DNA of 64,000 bases, taken from Lactarius indigo. Taxonomy: Eukaryota > Basidiomycota > Agaricomycetes > Russulales > Russulaceae. The notes under the pieces were generated by a model. That model saw only the letters and a list, made by a program, of their open reading frames with translations. It was not told the origin of the DNA and searched no databases. Positions 9,453-19,700 of this stretch are shown here, piece by piece (the stretch's first letter is position 1; each line of letters opens with the position of its first letter). The position numbers and the translations under genes were made by a program. The DNA is taken from NCBI GenBank assembly GCA_025766275.1, contig JAFKAC010000017.1:1027680-1091679 (forward strand), in the 5' to 3' direction.

Positions 9453-11189
9453 TGCGCCGAATGCCAAAGGAACAAAGTGAACACCAGACCCATTCGAGCG
9501 GCACTACACCCTATCACACCGGTACTGGAAGCCACTCCGTTTCAGACCGTGGCTGTAGACTTCATCACTAAGCTACCGCTGTCAAAAGGTTACGACAGCA
9601 TACTCACAGTCACAGATCACAATTGTAGCAAGGCGTCCATCTTCGTACCATGCAAAGAGGAGATCACGGCGGAAGAAACGGCGGCTCTATATGTGACTCA
9701 TGTATTCAAATGCTTCAGACTACCACGCAAGGTCATTAGCGACCGCGACCCCCGGTTCACATCCAAATTCACTCGAGAAGCATGCTGAATTCTCAGCATC
9801 CAGCAAAACATATCAACGGCATATCACCCCCACACGGATGGGCAATCAGAAAGAACCAATCAATGGCTGGAGCAATATCTGCGCTTCTGGGTCAACGAGC
9901 GTCAAGATAATTGGACCACCCTGTTGCCAATCGCAGAGTTCGCGCACAACAATTGGCCCCATGAGCATACTAAACAGTCACCGTTCCAACTACTGATGGG
10001 ATATGACCCGCAAGCTGATTGGACCGATAAGCCGTCTCCCATTCCCCAAGTAAACGTACGACTAACGCAACTAAAAGAGGCTAGAGAGAACACCCAACGC
10101 CTCATGAAAAAGGCACAAGAAGCATGGGTATGCAACAAGACTATGCCAAAGTTCAAGAACGGCGACCTCGTATGGCTAGAAGGCAAACACCTTCGAACCA
10201 ATCAACCCACGGCAAAGCTAGCGGCACGACACCATGGCCCCTTTAGGGTGATTCAGGTGATGTCGCCCTATAATTATCGACTGGAACTTCCCACGCAGTG
10301 GAGCATACATCCAGTGTTCCATATCGATCTTCTCACACCCTACAAACAAACTCCCTTACACAGGGAAAACTTCACGCACCCACCGCTGGAGCTGATTGAT
10401 GGAGAAGAAGAATACGAAGTCGAGGCCATTCTAGACACTCGGCACTTCGGCAGAGGAAAGCGTTTGCAGTACCTCATCAAATGGAAGTAATACACCGACT
10501 CGGAGAACCAGTGGGTCAACAAAGATGACGTCTTTGCACCAGAAGCACTCCGACTGTATCAGGAAATACAAGCACATGGCCGAAAAGATAAAACGAGGGT
10601 TGCTCGAACCGAGGAAAGTCATCCCCTCTTCCTTCGCTCAGTCCACACTCTCATGCCTACTTCCCCGCTGCGACATGTCACACAAGCGCAACTCCTCGAC
10701 TCCCTTGCAGAAGACGCCCAGGCCCTCCTGGCTGAGGACAACGACACCGAAATACCAAACACTCAGCTCACACCATGGACGCCACTTGCACCAACAGAGG
10801 GGCCCATCACTGCACAAGAATGGATCAACGTCATCACCAGATTCCCAGACCCAACAACTGCCCCCGACAACGAGCGAGCAGTCGTCCATGTCTTTCGAGA
10901 CGATCACGGGGAGCGCAAACCAATCACCGCTATCCCCCCAAGTGACGACCTCATCGGCGTTCACGGAATTTTCCTGAGCAACGACCAGCGTTCAAGCGCT
11001 GATGGAGTACGAGTTGGAGGGGTGGAGGAGAGTGGCAGCGGAGTGGCAGAAGGAGCAGCTCGACTCAGCAGCGGCCCGACTGAGGGAGATGTGCGAGCGA
11101 CGGCAGCGATGGCGGCAGCTGAGGCTGGCCATGATGACGAAGATTACTACCCGGCGAGACATTCCTTCCTTCGAACGAAAAGTGACCCT
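9443..11189 (+). pseudogene. pol: Pol, integrase core, chromodomain and C-terminal extension, gypsy copy 1
   Basis: This continues the copy 1 pol after the LINE. It holds the second half of the HHCC finger, the DDE core (VDFITKLP; SDRDPRF; DGQSERTNQW), the integrase C-terminal module (GDLVWLEGKHLRTNQP), a chromodomain (YEVEAILDTRHFGRGKRLQYLIKWK) and part of the extension also seen in copy 2. Stops lie at 9785-9787 (TGA, CGA in copy 2) and 10488-10490 (TAA, in the chromodomain). The last recognisable match is about 11189 (SDP), so roughly 200 codons present in copy 2 are missing. Confidence 0.88.
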
Positions 11190-11470
11190 CACTGTGGGCA
11201 TAGTACAATGTTATGTGAGTTTATATGCTAATTTTATAAGAAGCATATCCCAGAAATGTCTAAACAGTTGTTGTGTAAAATATTGTAAACTTATTTACAA
11301 TATACTCTCCAATGTGCAAAGGCTTATGCCACCAGATATATTGTAAAAGTATCCACAATATAACTCACAATTAACTTTCAATATGCTCCACACATATATT
11401 ATTAATAAATCCATGTTGTTCATTGTGATGACATAGTGACTCATATTTACAATTTATTCCCAATTAATCT
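11190..11470. repeat. AT-rich block with ATATTGT/ACAATAT inverted repeats
   Basis: At 11280-11303 there is a perfect 10-bp inverted repeat (ATATTGTAAA, 4-base loop, TTTACAATAT). A second imperfect one follows at about 11335-11362, with further ACAAT or CAATAT motifs up to 11460. No gene is visible. Such clusters can be subterminal transposase-binding arrays of a DNA transposon or can form hairpins; no partner end was identified. Confidence 0.5.
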
Positions 11471-11859
11471 ACGGATTTCATTGAAGAGATATCCAGGCTG
11501 ACAGCCGACATCGTGACATCATGAGTCAGCGACTCGAGACGTCTCAACTCAAGACGTTGAAATCTCGACATACAATACACGACATCTCGCTCGACATCGG
11601 AACACCTCAACTCACAAACAGACACAGGCAAAGGCCCTCGGAACATCTCATTAATGGCTCGAGAGATCAAGCAATCAAGCCCAACTCAAAGACACAGCAC
11701 ACAAAGGCATCGTGCAGATTCACACTTGCCAATAACACAGACATATTTTGCATATTAATTCTACAACTAACAATCACTTGTACATGTACAGACTCGAATC
11801 GGTGTAAGTTCGAAAGGCGATATACAATATCCGCAAGAAAGGGGAGGAAGAGGAAGTAG

Positions 11860-12250
11860 TGGTCCACTCCCGCCCTGCCCCGCTTCGTCTTGTCGCAGGG
11901 CCGACACCTCTCAGTGGTCCTCTCAGGGCTCGCCACCGTTGCACCTCTGCGACGGCAGCAGGACGGGGCGGCCTAAAGGTCGGGTCGCGGCTGTAACGAC
12001 GACGGAGGGAGGAGGCCCGGAGCGTGACTCCAGAAGCTCCCGGTCCAGTTGTCGGTGCGACGGAGAGGGGTGGTTCTGAAGAGAGTGGTGACCACATGGA
12101 CGCATCTAGAAAACGACATGAATACTCACCTCTACCTGTATCGACGCGGGAGAGGTAGACTCTTGGTGATGGCTTGGGACAGAATGTGGACGGTAAGCGT
12201 CGCGACCGAGACAGCGCAGGTACGGTGACAGGCGGCGTGGCCGAGGCGTG
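11860..12250 (+). repeat. Diverged copy of the Tnp2-element 5' region
   Basis: This aligns patchily with 18205-18560 in the same orientation and with the reverse strand of about 57540-57870. Shared blocks include CACTCCCGCCCTG, GCCTAA.GGTCGGGTC, AACGACG.CGGAGG, GAGAGTGGTGACC and CATCGACGCGGGAG-like sequence. It is clearly older than the other two copies. It may be a relic of the same transposon family. Confidence 0.6.
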
Positions 12251-13480
12251 GCGAAGGACAAAGGACATGAGACGCGGGAACGCGCGGCCTACGAGTGAGC
12301 GGGTGACAAGCTGGCGTGCGTTGGCGATCCGATCCGATAAGGGTGAACGAGTGGGATGACCTCGTAACGAGAGTGAGTGGGTGGGTAGGTGGGTTGAAGC
12401 GAGCGGGAGAGAGGAAAGAGTGATCGATAAAAAGGAAGTGAATCCGAATCCGAACTGGCACTTCGGCCACGTGATGTCGATATTCGGCTGGGGCTCAAAA
12501 ATGTTCAAATCTTGACTGTCCCTGGTCATGCTCTTTCTTGGAAAAAATCCAGGGGTTTCGGCGCTGAAAACGGTGAGATCGGCGCTAAGGCAAGAGTGGG
12601 GGAAGGTGGCGTCGGGTGTGGTAGTGGGGGTGTCGTGATCGTCAACTTCGCACAGGTGGATATTGGTGTGCGGCTGAGGGGAATGGCAACGGGAGTCTTG
12701 ATTCACTTTAAAAGACCTTGATGAGCCCATGCTTGTGTGCATTTGAAAGCGTTTGAAGTAATACCGACGACGTTGGCGGGGTAGAGACTCAGTGCGTTGT
12801 CGCGTGTGGTGGCGAGGGTACCGCGTGTCCTCGGCTTGCGCTTGCTGGCGTCCTCGTGTGCTGCTAAGACTAAGACCGAGCCCCAGGATCGAAAACGAGG
12901 CGTCCAGTGTACGGCGTGTACCGCGCTAGCCGAAACTATTGAGCAGAAGCGTCGCCTGCATTGGGGATGCTGTTCTGGCCGCTGCCGAGATCTTCCGCCT
13001 TGTTCCGGACCTTGCGCGTGCGGGTGGTGATGGTTGCCGAGCCGTTGAGGGGTGCCGAAACCAAGTCTGACTGAGTGACAAGAGTGAGTGCAAAGTCGAA
13101 GTAGACGCAGAGCCAGGCAGCAGGAGCGGGCGAAGCGTGTGGGAGACGAGGCGCGAGCGGCGCTGACAAGACTTCGTAGAGTACCGGAGGTTCTTGCGAC
13201 TTGAGCACTTGAGAGACGAGATACTGCAGCCATTGAGTGTCTAGGAACGGGAGCGACTGTTCTTGCTACTTGAGCAGTTGGGGGATGCGATACAGCAGCC
13301 ACCGAGTTGGGACTTGCTGTGAAAGGGAAGGAACTGTCGGCGAGGCGGGGACGGTGACTCTGGACCGAGAGGGATCTGAGCTGTGCGGGGTGACTCCGAG
13401 CAAGACTCTCAGTCCTCGTTTGGGCGGTAACAAAGGTCGCTGGTGGATCTGATAAGACGCCTCGGCATTAGAGTCCATGA

Positions 13481-13481
<1 letters not shown>

Positions 13482-13516
<35 letters not shown>

Positions 13517-13518
13517 AC
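13482..13518. repeat. CTCGGG hexanucleotide tandem repeat
   Basis: About six perfect CTCGGG units in tandem. On the minus strand they would encode a PE dipeptide run, but the surrounding frame has no other support as a gene. Confidence 0.9.
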
Positions 13519-13562
13519 ACCGTCGGCTGTAAAAATGATGTTGACGCGGATGCACTTGTACA

Positions 13563-13931
13563 TCAATAAAGATATGAGGATTGTATGGCAGGAAAAAGTG
13601 ACTGAAAAACACACCACTGCGACTGCACTTTGGCCAACTTTGCGATGCCAAGAAGGGCAGGAATTATATCTTGTTTCGCTTGAGGCGAGATGGCCAAGGC
13701 GTCAAGCTGGGTGCTCAAGACTTGATTGAATTCCTCCGTGCCGAAATCACCTCCCATTAAACCTGCCATGACGCGGGAAACAACGGACACCGATAGAGAG
13801 GACGTGTGTGGTTGCAGGAAGGCTGCGACTGATTGAGTGATCATATCAGTGGTATAACTGTTAGGTGCCTTGCGCGTCAGATGAAACGATACCGCAGAGG
13901 AAAGGTTAAATGACCTCGTTTCTGAAGTCAT
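13563..13931 (-). CDS. Hypothetical protein exon
   Basis: An ATG-initiated frame (ATG at 13931-13929) encodes about 110 residues of balanced composition, with the hydrophobic-helix-like segments VSRVMAGLMGGDFGTEEFNQVL and IIPALLGIAKLAKV. I do not recognise the family. After the tryptophan near residue 107 the minus strand reads GTGTGTTTTTCAG, which could contain a splice site, so the last residues of the frame may be intronic. The neighbours are repeats and no partner exon was confirmed. Confidence 0.4.
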   Translation of the reverse strand: MTSETRSFNLSSAVSFHLTRKAPNSYTTDMITQSVAAFLQPHTSSLSVSVVSRVMAGLMGGDFGTEEFNQVLSTQLDALAISPQAKQDIIPALLGIAKLAKVQSQWCVFQSLFPAIQSSYLY

Positions 13932-15410
13932 CTTGCAAGGAGCAACCTAGTCCACAGACCGACTGACGATGAGCCAGTTGAGAACATCAGAAAATACAGT
14001 GGAGTAAACGCGACTCACTCCATCACCTTTGGCAAGTTCGATAACCGACCATCAGATCCCACATGATAACGCCTCATTGGAAACCTCTGCCGGAGGATGG
14101 TCTAGTGTGAAATTAAATGAGTTTTCCGATCCTGCATAAAAATCTATCTGATCTATGGCAGTGGGGCCATCGAAGGGTAATCGATCTGGAGCAGCTGTGT
14201 CTAGAACGAAATCATGATTAGTACGTTAGAATACAAGTCTAGTACATCATTGGCGTACCAGTATTACTCTCTAGGCGCGACTGCAACTTCTTCAGCTCCC
14301 TTATATACCTTCTTTCGGCCTTGCGTCCCGGGTTCTCTCTCACATTTCTTTACATGGGACGCAAAGCCCCCAAAAGTGACATCGAGTTTGACAAATTTTC
14401 TTCCCGCTCGTCGGGGATACCTTCGGGGAGGGAATCGCTTTCGGCATTTACAGAGGAAGTACAGACAAGAGTGAGAAGAGTGAATAGTTAGAAGGGTAGT
14501 TGTACGAGTGATTTGAATTGTCTTGCGTGGGAAATAAACAAAACATATTATTAATACGTGATTATGAGAGAGGGACGCGTAGATCTGCTTTGCGATCCAG
14601 AGCTAGCAGAGCTCCAGGGACCCGTAGACTCACCGCATTTGGGATATTAAGTGACATTGAAAAGCGGGTTTTGGTTCGGAGGTGTCGCACGGCGATTTGG
14701 GAATTGTCTGACGCTCATTCCTGTCTGACGTTTGGTCGCTGGCAATCCCATTGAGCCTCATCGCCTGAGGATGATCTTTATACGTGGCATGCAAGTACGA
14801 GGCGCGTTGAGCATGTGTCGAGCCCGATAACGGCGTCTATCCGGTGAAGCGATTAGGTCGGGGGAGAGGAGGAAGAGCGTACCTCGTTCACATATTCAGG
14901 CAAAGGCAACCTGTTTGTCGCTGACGCCGCAGAGCGCGTCCAGGACGACATCGCAGCGACAGCGCTCTACAATCTGCGTCACGATAGCTTCGGGCGTGCC
15001 ACCCTTCCGAGTCCACAATGCATCCCTCATCGCTGTGGTGTGGTCGGGGATCTGTTGACATGTGGGCCTGCGATCAGTGAGTACTTTGCGGGGTTACATT
15101 GACTAAAACTTAGCTTTCCCTCTCTTCGTAAGGTTTCCTGATGTCGCCACTCAGAGGCGCTCTGCGTGGTATCCCAACCACGACGCCCATGAGATGCCGC
15201 TGCCGCCGCCGAGGCACTCCGCCAACACGACCCGTGCGACCCCAATCATGACGGCGACGGTAACGCGATGGAGGGGCGAGGATGGGGACGTCGGTGGCGG
15301 TGACGGTAACGTGGCGGCGAGGCAACGACGTGGACGGTGACGAGGGAGGTGATGGGGTCGCTGGGTTTCAGCATTCCCGTGGCTAAAGAAAGAAGTAGAA
15401 AAGGTTTAAA
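13932..15410. other. No convincing gene
   Basis: Only short ORFs without family resemblance are seen. Around 14280-14340 the reverse strand has a TATATAAGG-like stretch that could be promoter-like, without a clear downstream gene. Confidence 0.3.
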
Positions 15411-15427
15411 ACAAATTGGAGAGTATA

Positions 15428-15888
15428 TCAAGCAAATTCGTAGTACTCTAAGGCAAGTTGGATGCCTGTCGACCTATCACGCGACGGCGCCACCCTCTCC
15501 TGCCCATCTGAATAGAATATAACATGAGAATAAATATGAGAATAAATGGACGCACTTACCCCATTAAATGCAGGATCACTATGGTAAACATGATGAGTCG
15601 AAATGTGCACGCCGTTCCATCTGCTGAAGTCCACCGTTAAGTGCCATCCCGGTTCTACTGCGCCTCGTTCGCGGTGCCAGCCCGTAGGCCTGCAAGTGAT
15701 TGTGAGTGCCGACGGGGCGCGTTAAAGAGGCGCGTAAAAACGCACCTCACAGTTGCGACCTCGACCCCATCATGCGCGAGTCGTTCATGACTCACAAAGT
15801 GGGCCCATACGTGTGCCTTTACGATCTCCCGTGTTCTTTGATGACGCCTTGAACTGTAGAGGTCGCCCAGCTTAATGGTGAGAGGCAT
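15428..15888 (-). pseudogene. Fragmentary hypothetical gene with one plausible intron
   Basis: A minus-strand ATG at 15888 opens 46 codons (MPLTIKLGDLYSS...), ending at a GTGAGG donor. A 61-base intron (15690-15750) ends in TTGCAG. The next segment has a protein-like frame (GWHLTVDFSRWNG, ISTHHVYHSDP), but that frame is not in phase with the first exon, so the gene is either broken or mis-modelled. I do not recognise the family. Confidence 0.3.
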
Positions 15889-16493
15889 TGAAGATGGTGA
15901 GGTCAGCAAGGTGGCGATAAAAGGAAAAGAGCTGAAGTTGTAACTTATGTTAGCCCGGGAATATCAGCGACGACGCGAGAAAAATGAATGTGCCTCTAAG
16001 GCATCCCTCTACCGCTTAGAACTGGGACTCGGGTCCGCTGGGTGACCAAAATTAAGCCTAGAAAGCTATCTTATAAGCTGCCTCTTTCTCTCTGTTTCTC
16101 GATCTCATCATCAGAGGTATCTAAGGCAATACCGCCGATGTGAGAGGCAGATAAAACCCTCTCTCCTGTCACTTCTCTCTCTGTTTCTCGGCTTTATCAT
16201 TTGGTCAGGGTTTGAGACGAGACTGACAGCGTCGATGGTGAGGCAGCGGGGTGAGTAACTGGCATGACTCATGAGGAATAAAAACCTTCTCACCTGATGC
16301 TCGGAGCTGAAGAAGTAGCAAGCGACAACAGTGACAGTCTAAGTATCCCAAGTAGTATCCTTGCTGAAGTTATTACGGTATTAGGCCCCAGTGGTCTCCT
16401 TCGTCTTGCCTAGGACCGTGAGAGACTTCAAGTTCCCAAAAAGTTAAATCACATTCTTCAGCACAGCACTTAGAATGTACAGCAAGCACGGCC
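15889..16493. other. No gene seen; short pyrimidine repeats
   Basis: Two similar CTCTCTCTGTTTCTCG tracts (about 16084 and 16174) lie about 90 bp apart. Nothing else is recognisable. Confidence 0.35.
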
Positions 16494-16665
16494 AGCCAGG
16501 GAGGAAAGAAGTTTAAGAGAGACGGTCGCAGCGGGTCAGGGACTCTTCAGGGGAAAGAGTCTAAGGGACTGTAATAACCACGCTCTGAATCCTTGATCCT
16601 GTTATGCTTTGTAATTATCTGAAAATTGTCATCATGATTATAAAGTGTCCCGGCATTTGGCGACA
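16494..16665 (-). repeat. Terminus-like sequence of the TGTCGC class (inverted)
   Basis: Read on the minus strand from 16665, the sequence begins TGTCGCCAAATGCCGGG and soon reaches TTATAAT. It matches the left end of the composite Plavaka element at 21201 (24 of 29 positions) and is the inverted counterpart of 63830-64000. Its interior would lie to the left of 16665. Confidence 0.55.
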
Positions 16666-17166
16666 TATGCTGATGCTCACCTCACGTTCCCTTGTGTAAC
16701 TTCCATTTTGCGCCTTGTGCGGTCATTTGCAACGAAAGTCATTTAGTATATCCCGTACTCAGATTATCTCAATCCTGTCCCTGTGTATACATCAGATCGT
16801 AATCATAATCTCTCGCGAATATATATTCTCTCGAAACCACCTTCCTACATGTCTTTGTGCGCGTTAAATCTCGAATGTTATGCAAGTCATATTTACGCTC
16901 ACCTTCGGTCGCCATGCTTTAGATATTGCTTGCCACTAGCAAGATTAGTCGGCGATGAGGGTGTCCAATAAAAGAGTACCGTGCGACGGTTAGAGTCAAT
17001 GATCCATGAGCAACATCACTCAAGGGGTGCATACTACTCAGGATTCTCACCTGATGGCGACTTCATTCCTCGGTCAGGTCGTCTACATCGAGGTCTTCTG
17101 TGTGCATGAAGCACGCCTGCATGAGCTGTTGGTCAAAATTCCTTCACCATGAGTCTCATTGCGCTG

Positions 17167-18194
17167 TCAATTCGGATAGAACCGTACCCTGTCCATTGGA
17201 AGAATATGTATCACTTCATGTCCACTGATTTCGAGGGGCGTCACTGCAATATGACAAATGATGTCCGAGGGTTCAATGATGACAGGTGGCACGAACTCGT
17301 TCCTGCACAAAAATCCTCCGGCGAATCCAAATCATTTATACCTTCGGTCTATTTCCCTGAGATCTGGGCTGTGTTGAAGAGGGGCATAGGGCTGCACGCA
17401 GAGGTAAACAGACGGGTGGCTAACTTGACCCCGAGAAGAAGACGAGGGTGAATCAGGAACGTGGGTATGAAAGAAAATGTGCGTGATCTGGCTGGACTTT
17501 TCATGCTGGGGGGATCGAAAAAACAGGTGGCTATCACGTGACCGACAGGTTGCCGTTGAGTACTGAACACCGCGGAGGGAGAACTTGTCCAAAAACTGAG
17601 CAGATACAGATGTGGTTGAAGAACTTCCTGTAGAATCCTTGGCCCTGAGATCCGGATGTTTGCGATATAAGAATTGTATGAACGCTGTTAGTACGGCATC
17701 GGGAAGCCTTGATTCACGTAGACGTTCTCTATCATATGCGAAATCTGTTTGTTGTGTCAAGTGAACTGCGTCGATCAGATGGGCCAAGCGCGTCCCGCGG
17801 ACGTCCTCAGCAAGAGTACTCTTGTATGCTTCCAGAAGGTCGCCAACATGTGAGCGGACCTCACTGTCATCCGCGAGTAGCGCTTGTAGATTTGCCTCCC
17901 TCGTCGAGGCACGCATGAATGTTAACTCGAGTTCACCTTGTCGAAAATAAGTATTTGGTAGGGTTATATCTAGAAGCAAGACGCAAACCTAGCTTCATGT
18001 TATGGTTCTTGCTCTGCATGGAATGGATGTACTGTTCGTAGAAGGCAGCGCCATGTGTGTGTGCAGGGCCAAACCCTCTGAGAACGTCCCCATAGTGCAA
18101 GGCGGCGTGATGGATCGGCTTCACCTTTGCCACCTTATATAGTGATTTGAATGTCGTCACGTAGCGAAAGATATATTTCTCGTATAACTTGATC
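17167..18194 (-). pseudogene. Tnp2-type transposase, C-terminal remnant
   Basis: The minus strand encodes the C-terminus of a basidiomycete Tnp2-like transposase: KLYEKYIF, a histidine-rich block (KPIHHAALHYGDVLRGFGPAHTHG), NHNMKLG, then after a 52-base intron with GT...AG ends (about 17940-17992) ELELTFMRAS and later IIEPSDII...HILPMDR. The stop is at 17167. It lacks the N-terminal three quarters including the catalytic region, so it cannot transpose alone. Its frame is better preserved than the matching part of the longer copy, which has lost single bases at three sites. Confidence 0.75.
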
Positions 18195-18202
18195 TCGTCC
18201 CC

Positions 18203-18902
18203 GGTTCACCACTCCCGCCCTGACCCACTTTCCTCTTGCAACAGGCTTGGACGCGCCCCCAAGTGCCAGAGGTATCGCGACACAGCTCGCTGCCGCAGCA
18301 CCTCTACGATAGTACAAGAGATTGGCGGCCTAACGGTCGGGTCACAACGACGGCGGAGGGGGGCACGGAGTAGGAATCAAGAATCAAGCCTCCGGCCCAG
18401 AAATCTGTGCTGTTGGGAAGAGTGGTTCTTGAGAGTGGTGACCGCATGCCCCGAATCTAGAGGATGACTCATTTCTTTGTCTGCATCAACGCAGGAGAAG
18501 TAGACCCTTACTGGTGGTTTGGGGTAGAGGTAGAGCAAACGATGAGGTGGTGAGCGTCACCGAGGCACAGGAAAGAGAGCAGTGAAAGCACCCACCGAAA
18601 CGGCCAGACGGTGCGTCGAGGGGAACTTTTTGAGGAGCTTGAAAATCTTGAAGACGGGGTACTCTAGGCCAAGGAGAGGGACGGGAGAGCAACGAACGCT
18701 CCCACCGAGGCCATCAGAGTGCGCGTCGAGATTGCTCGTGAAGGGAATCGTTCAGCAGAGATGTCATGGAGGAGAGAGAACGAGAGGTGGTACAGTAGTA
18801 GTGGGAACGTGGGTGATGGCCAGAGATACTTCAACTAGACAGTCGAAACGTCAACCGAACATTAACATTGGTCCGTCGGTTCCGCCAGCCTCCATCGGAC
18901 CG
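18203..18902 (+). repeat. Tnp2-element 5' region (inverted copy)
   Basis: This is the reverse complement of about 57119-57870 with high identity and a few small indels. Homology ends at GGACCGT (18896-18902). It has no convincing coding capacity. A diverged third copy lies at 11860-12250. Confidence 0.75.
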
Positions 18903-19332
18903 TCACATATGCATGTCGCCCCGTCTCAATGGTTAGTCCTTCAATAGAGTATTAGTATTAGAGAACAGGAAAGTGTGGAAATGGGACAGTGAGGCAACAC
19001 CCGTCAAAAGCTGAGCTGGAGTTAATTCAAAAGGTAGAATTTGAAATTGAACAGGCAGAGGTTACAGCGACATCCTAACATAATACTATATCATCAGAGC
19101 CGGGACTAATGACTTGCAAAGGTGTTTACGCCTCGTCCGCTTACACCGTGGTCAGGGCAATTGCTGAGGGAAAATGATGAGTGGCCAATTGAATGCGCGT
19201 GAGTTTAGCACAGACTGATGTAAGCTGGGAATGGGGATCCAACCTCCGCATGGGCGATGCAAACCTCCATATATCTGAATGAAGATAGAGATATGCACTA
19301 CATGCTGAGCAATGGGGGCAACCGAAACTTAC
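18903..19332. other. No gene seen
   Basis: Unique-looking sequence between the Tnp2 derivative and the next exon-like segment; no domain or repeat recognised. Confidence 0.3.
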
Positions 19333-19700
19333 CGAGCAATAGCGAAATGGACCAACGGTCTGGGTGGCGCTCGAGAAACATAAGCTCTCCGTTTCCCGAT
19401 GAACAGAACAGCTATTTCGCCTTGCCAGGGTATAAGAGGGAAGTCGCGCTGCAGGTTTGGGTTTCTGACGCAGCGATTATCGAAATAGCCAGTGATTAGG
19501 AGCTTGTAACCACCAACACGGATAAGCGTGTCATATACATGAGGCGGAGAAACCCCAGGCAAAAAAAATGCAGTTTCGATGTCTACATAAGGAGGGCCGA
19601 ATACATCCCCATGAAGAGGTAAGACTGCGCGGAAGCTGTGAGTGATAGCTCGGCGAAGCCATATTCCCCACAAATAGCCAGATACCAGGGAAGGTGTAGT
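19333..19700 (-). CDS. Internal exon of an unidentified gene
   Basis: The minus strand has an acceptor (ATACCTCAG) just before 19700 and a consensus donor (GTAAGT) after 19333, bounding a 368-base open exon. The product segment is protein-like, with many aromatic and aliphatic residues (HGDVFGPPYVDIETAFFLPG, GYKLLITGYFDNRCVRN, GEIAVLFIGKR). I do not recognise a named family. Flanking exons were not identified, so this may be a gene fragment. Confidence 0.45.

Larger units (their letters stand above)
1..11189 (+). mobile_element. Ty3/gypsy chromodomain retrotransposon, copy 1, decayed and truncated
   Basis: The window opens inside gag of this element. Compared with copy 2 (24315-32146), position 1 corresponds to about 26100 and homology stops at about 11189, which matches about 30995. 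The last roughly 600 bp of coding sequence and the 3' LTR are therefore absent, and unrelated sequence follows directly. The element is interrupted by a LINE at 3143-9441. It carries in-frame stops at 2291, 2891, 9785 and 10488 and several arginine-to-tryptophan changes relative to copy 2. The two copies differ at many third codon positions, so they belong to different subfamilies that evolved under selection before copy 1 decayed. Confidence 0.9.
11471..13562. other. No recognisable gene; diverged repeat and low-complexity DNA
   Basis: The segment contains the diverged repeat at 11860-12250 and G-rich low-complexity stretches (for example about 12370-12420). Long minus-strand ORFs across it are rich in S, R, P and T with no domain signal and look incidental. 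A CTCGGG hexamer array lies at its right end. Confidence 0.4.
16494..18902 (-). mobile_element. Inverted, internally deleted relative of the Tnp2 transposon
   Basis: 16494-18194 is a near-identical reverse complement of 62297-64000. 18203-18902 is a reverse complement of about 57119-57870, the region upstream of the Tnp2 gene in the longer copy. The two blocks, about 4.4 kb apart in the longer copy, are directly joined here at about 18197-18205. The simplest reading is an internal deletion that removed most of the transposase, producing a non-autonomous derivative. Homology to 62297-64000 continues past the Tnp2 stop to the window end, so the exact termini are not fixed. Confidence 0.75.

Noticed and set aside
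11774..12742. 322-codon minus-strand open frame
   Set aside because: Composition is S/P/R/T-rich without domains. It crosses the non-coding repeat at 11860-12250, and the equivalent frames in the other copies are not kept open.
12703..13302. 199-codon minus-strand open frame
   Set aside because: GC-rich region with overlapping open frames on both strands; no family resemblance or splice context.
16405..16420. GGACCGT near the left of the Tnp2 derivative as a terminal inverted repeat partner of 18896-18902
   Set aside because: It is in direct, not inverted, orientation relative to the other end and no further bases match.
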